Assembly: GCF_013283665.1 (NCBI RefSeq)
Contig: NZ_JABEKU010000003.1
Span: 68,029-132,028, forward strand
Direction of reading: 5' to 3'
Source: Ensifer sesbaniae
GTDB lineage: Bacteria > Pseudomonadota > Alphaproteobacteria > Rhizobiales > Rhizobiaceae
Length of the DNA: 64,000 nucleotides
Both the position numbers and the translations under genes were made by a program. Of this stretch, positions 42,610 through 50,430 are shown piece after piece. Below the pieces are notes generated by a model that had not been told where the DNA came from, searched no databases, and saw only the letters and a list, made by a program, of their open reading frames with translations. How positions within the stretch are numbered: the first letter of the stretch is position 1; each line of letters opens with the position of its first letter.

Positions 42610-43200
42610 ATGGCCGCTGTTGTTGACGCCCTGCGCGCATTCTTCGCGCCCACCACATTTGTAATCGATGCCGAAAATCCGGGCGACGTCGTCGCTCGCG
42701 AGAACCTGCTCGACCGTGCCATGGGGCCGGAGCGCCGCCGCAAATCGTCGGAAAAGCTGCGCAGCGGTCGGCTGCCGGCTGAAGGCCTCGCCTTCGTCGC
42801 GCGTGACATCGACGGTCACGTGATCGGCACGGTGCGTCTCTGGAATGTCGAAGCCGGCGTCAGCCGCGAAGGCCATGCCGTGCCGGCGCTGCTGCTCGGT
42901 CCGCTCGCCGTTGATCCGGCGCACGAGGGCAAGGGTATCGGCGGCATGCTGATGCGCGCGGCAATCGAAGAGGCCAAGAACCGTGGCCATGGTGCGATCC
43001 TGCTCGTGGGCGACGCGGCCTATTACGAGCGCTTCGGCTTCTTTGCGAGCCGCACCCAGCATCTCGTCATGCCCGGTCCATTCGAGCGCAACCGGTTCCT
43101 GGCGCTCGAGCTTAGGGATAACTGGCTTGAAGGCGCTGCAGGCATGATCGTCGCCAGCGGCCGCAAGCTGGCGATGCCGCCGGTCCGCCGCGCCGCCTGA
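42610..43200 (+). CDS. GNAT-family N-acetyltransferase (YhbS-like)
   Basis: 196 residues. Acetyl-CoA loop LLLGPLAVDPAHEGKGIGGMLMRAAIEEAKNRG and AAYYERFGFFAS are standard GNAT motifs A and B; the arrangement LARD-IDGHVIGTVRLW-PALLLGPLAV matches COG3153 (YhbS). Substrate unknown. It lies 88 bases after the decarboxylase on the same strand, so acetylation of a polyamine or related amine is a reasonable but unproven idea. Ribosome site gggaggcccc. Confidence 0.85.
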   Translation: MAAVVDALRAFFAPTTFVIDAENPGDVVARENLLDRAMGPERRRKSSEKLRSGRLPAEGLAFVARDIDGHVIGTVRLWNVEAGVSREGHAVPALLLGPLAVDPAHEGKGIGGMLMRAAIEEAKNRGHGAILLVGDAAYYERFGFFASRTQHLVMPGPFERNRFLALELRDNWLEGAAGMIVASGRKLAMPPVRRAA

Positions 43201-43541
43201 GCCTCTTTCCGCCGCCAACCCTGCGGCGGCGGATCTTTCGCTGCTCCCTTGCTGGTCCGATGCGATCGGCGAGGGAGCAGACGCCCGAGGGGGGCGCTTT
43301 TTCCCGATGATTTTGTGAGCCTCCCTGACAACGCGGCGTCGCTGGCCCGTCCTTGCGGGCAAGGACTCGTGTACCCGGATGGAAACCTCCCGCATGGATC
43401 CGTTCATTCGCGGGGCAGAACATGGCCTATCTCGCGACGGTTGCGGCCTCGGGGGGCGTCGGCCCGGCATCGCGTCTGTCGCCGGCGTGGCGCTTGGTCT
43501 GGCAGTCGGTGGGCGTCGCCGCCTCCTTCGGGGGCAGCCTG
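43201..43541. other. Convergent intergenic region with hairpin
   Basis: CCGCCGC/GCGGCGG hairpin at 43209-43229 right after the acetyltransferase stop is a likely terminator. The remaining bases contain only short frames without family features; I see no supportable gene. Confidence 0.45.
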
Positions 43542-44177
43542 TCAGGCAGTCGCGCGGCGATAGAGGGCGAGCGAACCGGCAAGCGCCAGTAGCGCGCCGC
43601 CACAGAGCCGGTCGAGCCACACGGCGCCGGATTGCTTGAGGAAGGCGGTGGCCTGCGCACCGAGCAGCGCATAACCAAACATCACGGCAAGATCGACCGA
43701 GGCAAAGACGAGTGCCAGGATGGCATATTGCGGCGCTTGCGGCGCGGCGGCGTCGATGAACTGCGGCAGGAAGGCGGTGAAGAACAGGTAGCCCTTGGGG
43801 TTGGTCACCGCGACGAGGAAGCTCTTGAGGAAGATGGCGACAGAGGAGACGGGATGATCGGAGCCGCTTGCTTCGGTTGCGACCTGGATCGAGCCTTTCG
43901 ACCGCAACAGCATGATGCCGAGAAAGGCGAGATAGGCCGCGCCCAGCCATTTGACGACGGTGAACCAGAATTCGGAGGCGGCGAGCAGCGCCCCAAGACC
44001 GAGTGCGACCGCACCGATCAGCACGAAATCGGAGAGAACCGCGCCGATCATGCCGGCGGTTGCGCGCTTTACGCCGTAGCGTGAGCCGTTGGTGAGTGCG
44101 AGCAGGACCGTGGGGCCGGGCGTCGCGATGCCGATGAAGGCAACCAGCGCGAATGCGAGTATCGTCATGTCGGTCAT
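43542..44177 (-). CDS. LysE/RhtB-family amino-acid exporter
   Basis: 211 residues with about six membrane segments. The opening ILAFALVAFIGIATPGPTVLLALTNGSRYGVKRATAGMIGA is the LysE/RhtB signature (PGP motif), and FLVAVTNPKGYLFFTAFLPQFI is the conserved NPK region. Exports amino acids or their derivatives. Start 44177 has ggagg upstream. Convergent with the acetyltransferase, divergent from the glyoxalase-related gene. Proximity to a basic-amino-acid decarboxylase is suggestive but not proof of substrate. Confidence 0.92.
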   Translation of the reverse strand: MTDMTILAFALVAFIGIATPGPTVLLALTNGSRYGVKRATAGMIGAVLSDFVLIGAVALGLGALLAASEFWFTVVKWLGAAYLAFLGIMLLRSKGSIQVATEASGSDHPVSSVAIFLKSFLVAVTNPKGYLFFTAFLPQFIDAAAPQAPQYAILALVFASVDLAVMFGYALLGAQATAFLKQSGAVWLDRLCGGALLALAGSLALYRRATA

Positions 44178-44456
44178 GATATCCTCCCTGCGTCTTCCGC
44201 GCCGTAGTCGTCCCACAGCTTTTGCGCGTGCGCAATCCTCTTCTGCGCTTGCGCGATTGCCGCCTTTCCAGGCCGAGTTTGACAGCGTAGCCGGCATCCC
44301 CTATGGAGACGGCAGGGTGAAGGTCCCTGCCGTCCGCGAGCGTCAAGCTTTGGTGAAATCCTTCTTCGAGACACGGTCAGCCGAAACGGCATGCGAACCG
44401 GTGGTAATGCGGACTCCCATCTCCAAGGAATGCATGCCGCTGCAGGAGACCCTCTC

Positions 44457-44903
44457 ATGACGCGCGGATCAACCACGCTTCCCTCACTTGATGCCCTGAA
44501 AGACCAGGCGAAACGCCTGCGCACCCGCCTTGCTGCCGAAGGCGAAACCATCGGCCATTCCCGATCGCTCGAGCTGATCGCGGCCCAATACGGCTATCGC
44601 GATTGGAACACGCTGCATGCGGCCGTCGGCAACCGGCCGCCCTTCAATCCCTGGATGCTGGGCGCGCGGGTGAAGGGGCGCTATCTCGGCCAGGCCTTCA
44701 AAGGCGAGATCCTGTCGGTGCAGGCGCTGACGGCGCAGCCCGGACGGTATCGCCTGACGATGAAATTCGACGAACCGGTCGACGTCGTCACCTTCGAGAG
44801 CTTTTCCGCTTTTCGCCAGCGGGTGACCGCGACGGTGGACGAGACGGGAAGGACGATCGAAAAAACCTCGAACGGCCTTGCTCAACTCGAACTCGAATGG
44901 TGA
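44457..44903 (+). CDS. Glyoxalase-related small protein
   Basis: 148 residues. The first 60 residues (LPSLDALKDQAKRLRTRLAAEGETIGHSRSLELIAAQYGYRDWNTLHAAVG) match the 'glyoxalase-related' helical domain found alone or fused to VOC domains, with the typical SLELIAAQYGYRDWNTLHA. The C-terminal half (LGARVKGRYLGQAFKGEILSVQALTAQPGRYRLTMKFDEPVDVVTF) looks like a small beta-barrel. Function unknown. ATG 44457 has caggagacc upstream. The 235-base gap after it contains no supportable gene. Confidence 0.75.
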   Translation: MTRGSTTLPSLDALKDQAKRLRTRLAAEGETIGHSRSLELIAAQYGYRDWNTLHAAVGNRPPFNPWMLGARVKGRYLGQAFKGEILSVQALTAQPGRYRLTMKFDEPVDVVTFESFSAFRQRVTATVDETGRTIEKTSNGLAQLELEW

Positions 44904-45133
44904 GGCTGCGCTGCCGAAAACGGTCCGAGGGGCGCCCCTCTTTTCCTCGCACGCCGTTCCGAAGAACCTGACCTTGCGGCCCCGGCACGATGGTCGACGC
45001 TCGCGGTCGGGGCAGGCGCGATATCCTGCAGCTGATCGTCGGGCTCGGCGTCTACCTGATGCGCCGAAGCGATTGGCTGCGCGACGTCTTCTTCACACCT
45101 CGCGTGCCGACCCGCAGCGGCACCTCCGGCGTC

Positions 45134-45159
45134 ATGGATCAGACGATCGTCTGGTCCAT
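45134..45159. repeat. 26-bp near-perfect palindrome at the cysE 3' end
   Basis: ATGGATCAGACGA (45134-45146) mirrors TCGTCTGGTCCAT with one mismatch; the central CAGACGATCGTCTG is perfect. It overlaps the last codons and stop of cysE, which therefore reads MDQTIV-stop, while the other strand reads MDQTIVW. No T-run, so a terminator role is doubtful. Confidence 0.6.
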
Positions 45160-45966
45160 CTCCGCTGCAGGTACCTCGTCGACGCGGTGAATGCGCACGA
45201 CGGTTGCCGGGACGCCCGCGACCGTTGTGCGGGGCGGGACAGGCTTCAACACGACACTGCCTGCGGCGATCTTGCTGAATGCGCCGACCTCGATGTTGCC
45301 GAGGATCTTGGCGCCGGCGCCGATCATGACGCCGCGGCGGATCTTCGGATGCCGGTCGCCGGTTTCCTTGCCGGTGCCGCCGAGCGTGACGTTCTGAAGG
45401 ATCGAGACCTGGTCCTCGATGACCGAGGTTTCGCCGACGACGATGCCGGAACCGTGGTCGAGCATGACGGCGCGCCCGATCCGGGCCGCCGGGTGGATAT
45501 CGGGGCCGAAAACGAGGGAGGCGAGGTTCGAGAGCCAGTTGGCGACGTCCCTGCGGCCATCGATCCAGAGCCGATGGGCGGCGCGATAGGTCTGCAGCGC
45601 CTGAAAGCCCTTGAGGTTGAGGAGGACATGCAGCAGGCCCGGGCAGGCGGGATCGCGCTCCATCACCGCCTGAAGGTCCGCCTCGGCGGCGGTGAGAGCG
45701 TCGGCGTCCGCTTGGAAAACATCCGAAAGAAGCTGTGCCAGCGATCGTTCGTCGACGCGGGCGACGGAAAGACGATTGGCGAGAACGGCTGCGAGCGCCG
45801 CTGCATCCGACCGGTCCTCGGTGACCAGTCGCAACGTTTGCGCCATGACCGGTTCGCGCATCGCGAGCGCCCGGGCTTCCGCACGGATGAGGTTCCAGAC
45901 CTCACCGTCCGCCAGCGGCACAACGGTCGAGCCAGCATAGAGTGGAGCTTCGGCGCCTGCGGTCAT
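45139..45966 (-). CDS. cysE: Serine O-acetyltransferase
   Basis: 275 residues. N-terminal helical domain, then a left-handed beta-helix of hexapeptide repeats (DIHPAARIGRAVMLDHGSGIVVGETSVIEDQVSILQNVTLGGTGKETGDRHPKIRRGVMIGAGAKILGNIEVGAFSKIAAGSVV) containing the catalytic His/Asp of MLDHGSG. It transfers acetyl from acetyl-CoA to L-serine, the first committed step of cysteine synthesis; the C-terminal tail is the usual site of cysteine feedback and of CysK docking. That tail here ends EMDQTIV, so the terminal Ile that docks into CysK is one residue from the end. It is last in the cobW-WD40-cysE operon, 10 bases after the WD40 stop. Confidence 0.94.
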   Translation of the reverse strand: MTAGAEAPLYAGSTVVPLADGEVWNLIRAEARALAMREPVMAQTLRLVTEDRSDAAALAAVLANRLSVARVDERSLAQLLSDVFQADADALTAAEADLQAVMERDPACPGLLHVLLNLKGFQALQTYRAAHRLWIDGRRDVANWLSNLASLVFGPDIHPAARIGRAVMLDHGSGIVVGETSVIEDQVSILQNVTLGGTGKETGDRHPKIRRGVMIGAGAKILGNIEVGAFSKIAAGSVVLKPVPPRTTVAGVPATVVRIHRVDEVPAAEMDQTIV

Positions 45967-45976
45967 TGTTCGCCTG

Positions 45977-46966
45977 TTATCCCGCGATATCGACGACGCC
46001 GCAGTCGCCCTCGGCCGAACCGAAAGCAAGCTGCCGGCCATTCTTGTTCCAGGCCATGGCGGTGATGGCGCCCTTGCCCGGGCGGCGCAGCAGCACTTCC
46101 TTGCCGTCGGCAAAGCGGGCGCCCAGGATCATGCCGTCCTGATAACCGATGGCGACGATGTCTTCGGTTGGATGGCAGCAGACCGAGGTCACCATGATGT
46201 TGGCGCGGGTGCCGAGTTCCAGCGGCGCCTTGCCCATCGGCCCATCCTTGCCCTGGAAGGGCCAGACGATTGCCGCCGGCGCACCCGAGGACGCAAGCCA
46301 CTTGCCCTTGGCCGACCAGGAGAGCGACTTCACCTTTGCCGGATAGCCGGTCATGCGCATGTGGCGCGCCTCGGTGCCGGGCTTGGCATCGAGCTTCCAG
46401 CCATGCAGCGCGTTTTCCTGCATCGTCGTCACGAGGAAGCGGCCATCGGGCGAGAAGGTCACGCCGGTGTGGGCGCCCTTCCATTCCAGATCGATCGGCT
46501 GGCCCGAGGTCCCGACCCAATGCAAGGAAACGCCATTGTAGCGGGCCGCGGCGACGCGCAGACCCTTCGGCGCGAAGGCGAGGCCCTCGACGGTGCGCTC
46601 TTCCGTGAATTCCTTCGTCGTGCCATCGGCGAGGCGCACATGGGTGGTCTTGCCATAGGCGTAGGCGACAGACCCTTGCGGACCCGCGGCAACTTGCGCG
46701 ATCCACTTGCGTGGCGCTTCGGCCACCAGCGATGTGGTGCCGTCGGCGGCCGTACGCATCACCTTGCCGTCTTCGCCGCCGGTCAGCAGCGTATCGTTCG
46801 CCTCGTCGACGACGAGCGACAGCAGGCCCTCGTGAACCTCCGTCGTCTTGTGGCCGAGGTCGAGGCGGTGAACGGCGCCGATGGCTTCGGCGAAGAAGGG
46901 AACGCCTTTGAGAAAGGCCACGCCGACGACGTGACCTTCGAGATCGAGAGGAGCGACGGTCGGCAT
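45977..46966 (-). CDS. WD40-repeat protein coupled to the CobW GTPase
   Basis: 329 residues in seven or so WD-like blades (for example GKVMRTAADGTTSLVAEAPRKWI, GLAFAPKGLRVAAARYNGVSLHWVG, GVTFSPDGRFLVTTMQENALHGWKL, SLSWSAKGKWLASSGAPAAIVWPF, MAWNKNGRQLAFGSAEGDCGVVDI). Its ATG overlaps the CobW stop in TGATG, so translation is coupled. Presumably a cytoplasmic scaffold; no signal peptide. WD40 proteins adjacent to COG0523 GTPases are seen in rhizobia, but their role is unknown; a partner or client-recognition role for the zinc GTPase is inference. Confidence 0.88.
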   Translation of the reverse strand: MPTVAPLDLEGHVVGVAFLKGVPFFAEAIGAVHRLDLGHKTTEVHEGLLSLVVDEANDTLLTGGEDGKVMRTAADGTTSLVAEAPRKWIAQVAAGPQGSVAYAYGKTTHVRLADGTTKEFTEERTVEGLAFAPKGLRVAAARYNGVSLHWVGTSGQPIDLEWKGAHTGVTFSPDGRFLVTTMQENALHGWKLDAKPGTEARHMRMTGYPAKVKSLSWSAKGKWLASSGAPAAIVWPFQGKDGPMGKAPLELGTRANIMVTSVCCHPTEDIVAIGYQDGMILGARFADGKEVLLRRPGKGAITAMAWNKNGRQLAFGSAEGDCGVVDIAG

Positions 46967-48066
46967 CAGTTCGGCTGCGCCTCGCATGCCTTAAAGGTGC
47001 GCTCGAGCTTTTCACGGTCGAGATCGCGGCCGATGAAGACGAGGCGGCTCTCGCGCTTCTCGCCATCCTTCCAGGCGCGCTGATGGTCGCCCTCGATGAT
47101 CATGTGCACGCCCTGGACGACATAACGCTCGGCATCGCCGGCAAAGGCGATGATGCCCTTCAGGCGCAGGATGTTCGGGCCGTCCGTCTGGGTGATCTTC
47201 TGGATCCAGGGGAAGAAGCGGTCCGGGTTCATCTCGCCGCCGCGGAGCGAGATCGACTGCACCGTCACGTCATGGATCGGCGAGGGCGCGTGATCGTGGT
47301 GATGATGATCGTGGTCATGATCATGGTGGTGGTGATCGTGATCATGATGGTGGTGATGGTCGTGATTACAGTCCGGACCGCAGGCATGATCATGGTCATG
47401 CTCGTCCTGATCGAGGAAATGCGGATCGTTTTCCAACGCCTTTTCGAGGTTGAAGGCGCCCTGGTCGAGGACCTTCGCCAGATCGATGTCGGAGCGTTGC
47501 GTGCGGTAGATACGGGCCGACGGATTGATGACGCGCACGGTCGCTTCGATGCGCTCCAGTTCCTCCGGGGTGACAAGGTCGGTCTTGTTGAGCAGCACGA
47601 CGTCGGCAAAGGCGATCTGGTCTTCCGCCTCGCGGCTGTCCTTCAGGCGGAGCGGCAGGTGCTTGGCGTCGACGAGTGCAACGACGGCGTCGAGCTCGGT
47701 CTTGGCGCGCACGTCATCGTCCATGAAGAAGGTCTGGGCGACAGGTACCGGATCGGCAAGGCCGGTGGTCTCGACGATGATCGCGTCGAAACGGCCGGGG
47801 CGGCGCATCAGGCCTTCCACCACGCGGATCAGATCGCCGCGCACGGTGCAGCAGACGCAACCGTTGTTCATTTCGTAGATTTCCTCGTCGGACTCCACGA
47901 TCAGGTCGTTGTCGATGCCGATCTCGCCGAACTCGTTGACGATGACAGCGTATTTGCGGCCATGGTTCTCGCTGAGAATGCGGTTCAGGAGCGTCGTCTT
48001 GCCGGCACCGAGATAGCCGGTGAGCACGGTGACGGGGATCGGCTTCTGCGGGGATGTTTCGGTCAT
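46966..48066 (-). CDS. CobW/COG0523-family GTPase, probable zinc chaperone
   Basis: 366 residues. Walker A GYLGAGKTT (17-25), the metal-binding CVCC motif (Cys70, 72, 73), NKTD (160-163) for guanine specificity, a very long His/Asp-rich loop (about 223-259) and the C-terminal CobW domain (LRLKGIIAFAGDAERYVVQGVHMI). With CxCC and a His-rich loop and no cobalamin genes nearby, it is most like the zinc-related ZNG1/YeiR/ZigA group, which load zinc into client enzymes. I see no Zur box upstream, but a RIME-like element occupies the promoter region. First gene of the operon with WD40 and cysE. Confidence 0.92.
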   Translation of the reverse strand: MTETSPQKPIPVTVLTGYLGAGKTTLLNRILSENHGRKYAVIVNEFGEIGIDNDLIVESDEEIYEMNNGCVCCTVRGDLIRVVEGLMRRPGRFDAIIVETTGLADPVPVAQTFFMDDDVRAKTELDAVVALVDAKHLPLRLKDSREAEDQIAFADVVLLNKTDLVTPEELERIEATVRVINPSARIYRTQRSDIDLAKVLDQGAFNLEKALENDPHFLDQDEHDHDHACGPDCNHDHHHHHDHDHHHHDHDHDHHHHDHAPSPIHDVTVQSISLRGGEMNPDRFFPWIQKITQTDGPNILRLKGIIAFAGDAERYVVQGVHMIIEGDHQRAWKDGEKRESRLVFIGRDLDREKLERTFKACEAQPN

Positions 48067-48108
48067 GGGAACCTCTGGGATTTCCGGATGCGGCAGGCAG
48101 ACATCCTA

Positions 48109-48211
48109 CTGCATGTTTCCTTTAATCGCCGCTGATTAAAGGACAAAACATGCAGCAGTTCAAAGTGCTACAGCGACCTTTGCGCGTCTGGTCAGACGCG
48201 CGGCGCTGTGG
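48109..48211. repeat. RIME-like double-palindrome intergenic element, copy 2
   Basis: First palindrome CTGCATGTTT..CTTTAATC (48109-48127) with 48134-48155, imperfect by a three-base insertion. Second palindrome CTACAGCG/CGCTGTGG (48168-48175 with 48204-48211) enclosing CGCGTCTG/CAGACGCG (48183-48200). Same order and motifs as copy 1 at 11982-12084. Confidence 0.85.
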
Positions 48212-48356
48212 TCGCGTCTCATATAGGAGATGCAGCGACGATGCGCAAATGGCGCTGGTGATTTTGCCGAGGGGGAGACGGGGTCGCCCGAGCACCCGAT
48301 AACCCTCCCTTCATCAAAATCGGCGAGAGTGCGCGCCACATCGTAGGGGTGCGCAG

Positions 48357-49448
48357 GTGAAGACGATTTCCATCAACGGCCGGTTCCTGACCCAGCCGCT
48401 TACCGGCGTGCAGCGCTTTGCCCGCGAGATGACCCGGGCGCTCGACGCGCGCATTGCGTCCGGCCAGGTGCCGCATGGCCTGAAGGGAGTGCGCTGGCGG
48501 CTGCTGATACCGGGCAAGACGGTGGACGACCCCGGTCTCAAGGCGATCTCGGTCGAGTCCTTCGGCTCGGGCCCGGGCCATGTCTGGGAGCAGGGAGCGC
48601 TCTATTGGCGGGCGCGGCGCGACACGCTCATCGGCTTCGGCGGCAGCGGTCCGGTACTACACGGCGACCAGGTGGTGGTGATCCATGACGTCACCCTGTT
48701 TCGCCACCCAGCCTCGTTCGGCCGCGGCTACCGGCTGTTCCACGGGACGCTCGGCCACCTTCTCACGCGGCGGGCGAAGATCGGAACGGTCTCGAACTTC
48801 TCGCGCCACGAACTCGCCGACGTCTTCCGCGTGCCGGCCGCCGGCATCGACGTGATCTACAATGCGACGGACCATTTCGCAGCGCTTCGGCCGGACGAGG
48901 GGATCATCGAGCGGCTGGGGCTTGGCGACACGCCGTTCTTCCTGCTCGTCGGCACGCTGAAGCCCAACAAGAACGTCGAGTTCGCAGTCCGCGCTTTCGA
49001 GGCCCTTGGCGCCGGCAACCACAAGCTCGTCGTCGTGGGCGGGACCGATCCGACCGTGTTTCGCGACGTTGCGCCGACGTCGAAGGGCAACCTGATTTTT
49101 CCAGGCCGCCTGACGGACGAGGAGATCGCCGGGCTGCAACGGCGCGCCGTCGCCTTCGTCTTTCCGAGCCTCTACGAGGGCTTCGGCATTCCGCCGCTCG
49201 AAGCAATGACGCAAGGGTGTCCGGTTCTTGCGGCCGATATCCCGCCGGTCCGCGAGGCCTGCGGCGATGCGGTGCGCTACTTCGATCCCGCGAAGACGGA
49301 GACCTTGGTCGAAGCGATGCGGACGATCTCCGCCGACGAGGCTCTTCGCCGGGCGTTGCGGCATTCCGGCTTCGACAACGCCAAGCGCTTTTCCTGGGAG
49401 GGAAGCGCCGTGGTGTTGCTCAACATGCTGGCCGCACGGCAGGGCTGA
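48357..49448 (+). CDS. Glycosyltransferase family 4 protein
   Basis: 363 residues from GTG 48357 (KTISINGRFLTQPLTGVQRFAREMTRAL), preceded by agggg. GT-B fold: VVVIHDVTLFRHPASF in the N-domain, FFLLVGTLKPNKNVEFAVRAFEAL and FPSLYEGFGIPPLEAMTQGCPVLAADIPPVREACGDA in the C-domain, the last being the EX7E nucleotide-sugar motif. GT4 enzymes build surface polysaccharides. The GT2 gene and the flippase on the opposite strand suggest a small polysaccharide locus. Confidence 0.93.
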   Translation: MKTISINGRFLTQPLTGVQRFAREMTRALDARIASGQVPHGLKGVRWRLLIPGKTVDDPGLKAISVESFGSGPGHVWEQGALYWRARRDTLIGFGGSGPVLHGDQVVVIHDVTLFRHPASFGRGYRLFHGTLGHLLTRRAKIGTVSNFSRHELADVFRVPAAGIDVIYNATDHFAALRPDEGIIERLGLGDTPFFLLVGTLKPNKNVEFAVRAFEALGAGNHKLVVVGGTDPTVFRDVAPTSKGNLIFPGRLTDEEIAGLQRRAVAFVFPSLYEGFGIPPLEAMTQGCPVLAADIPPVREACGDAVRYFDPAKTETLVEAMRTISADEALRRALRHSGFDNAKRFSWEGSAVVLLNMLAARQG

Positions 49449-49473
49449 TCCGTTCTGCGCGAGCTTGGGGCGA

Positions 49474-50352
49474 TCAGAGATCGAGAACCCGCATGGGGTC
49501 CAGTCGCCCACGGACAAAATCGCCAAGGGCGATCAGGTTACCCTTGAGGCGGCCGCGGCGATCGACCAGGCCCTGTGGTTTGAGGCTGCCCAGGATGTTG
49601 GCGGCGATGTTGCCGCCCATCAGGTGCAGCGCCCATTTCAGCCCGACCGTGCCCTTGTTGCGCAGATAGAGCGGGTTGGCGACCTGCGAATAGCCGAAGC
49701 GCAGGCCCGAGGTACGGCCGCGCTTGTTGCCGAGATGGACGCCGCGGAGCGCAGGCGACTTCACGATCCGGCCGCGCGAAGCCAGACGCCGGCAGAAGTC
49801 GACATCCTCCTGCCAGCCATAGAGCGGCAGCCGCTCGTCGAAGCGGGTGCGTTCGGCGGCAATCGCCGAGACGCGGAAGACCATGTTGCAGCCATAGGCG
49901 TTGAACGCCGGTTGCGCGACATTGTCCGGCCGAGCGCCTGGGTCCGCGTCGAGGATCGCTCTGGCATCGGCAACCGATATGCCCGGGCCATGAATGCCGT
50001 CGGCCAGAACCAGGCCGGTTGCCACGACGACATCCGCCTCGCGCTCGAACAGTCCTGCCGCCTCGGCGAGAAAATCGCTGCGCGGCAGGAAATCATCGTC
50101 GAAAAAGACGATCAGATCGGCGGTTTTCGCTTGGTCGAGAATGGCGTTGCGCTGTGCGCTGGAGCCCTTGTTGCCGGCGACGATACGGATCTCCAGGGGC
50201 AGCGCGCCGATGCTGGCCTCGTCGACGTCCTCCGCCGCGCTCGGGCAGATCAGGACGGCGTCCGGCAGCCGCGTCTGCCGCGTCAGGTGCTGCAGGGTTT
50301 CGGATAGAACCTCGCGGCGGCCCGCGGTCGCTATGCCGACGACGATGTTCAT
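49474..50352 (-). CDS. Glycosyltransferase family 2 protein
   Basis: 292 residues of the GT-A fold. IVVGIATAGRREVLSETLQHLTRQTRLPDAVLI is the nucleotide-sugar start; LIVFFDDDFLPRSDF holds the DxD metal motif; YGWQEDVDFCRRLASRGRI is the ED catalytic-base region. Transfers a sugar to a polysaccharide intermediate, donor unknown. Stop codon 25 bases from the convergent GT4 stop; the flippase lies 78 bases upstream on the same strand, so flippase and GT2 are probably one transcript. Confidence 0.92.
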   Translation of the reverse strand: MNIVVGIATAGRREVLSETLQHLTRQTRLPDAVLICPSAAEDVDEASIGALPLEIRIVAGNKGSSAQRNAILDQAKTADLIVFFDDDFLPRSDFLAEAAGLFEREADVVVATGLVLADGIHGPGISVADARAILDADPGARPDNVAQPAFNAYGCNMVFRVSAIAAERTRFDERLPLYGWQEDVDFCRRLASRGRIVKSPALRGVHLGNKRGRTSGLRFGYSQVANPLYLRNKGTVGLKWALHLMGGNIAANILGSLKPQGLVDRRGRLKGNLIALGDFVRGRLDPMRVLDL

Positions 50353-50430
50353 GGGGCGCTCTCCGCTCTTTTGGGCGCGATCTAACCGGAAATTCGTGCA
50401 GTTTCTCTTAGCGCCCTACCTTCTTTGCGC

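Noticed and set aside
43379-43639. Short plus-strand frames between the acetyltransferase and LysE genes
   Set aside because: Low-complexity Gly/Arg-rich peptides, partly antisense to LysE, no ribosome site; no evidence for a pseudogene.
44990-45190. 66-codon plus-strand frame beside cysE
   Set aside because: Poor ribosome site, no family, and its end overlaps cysE only because of the palindrome.
48067-48108. Zur box in front of the CobW operon
   Set aside because: No ATGTTATA-type inverted repeat is present in the available spacer.
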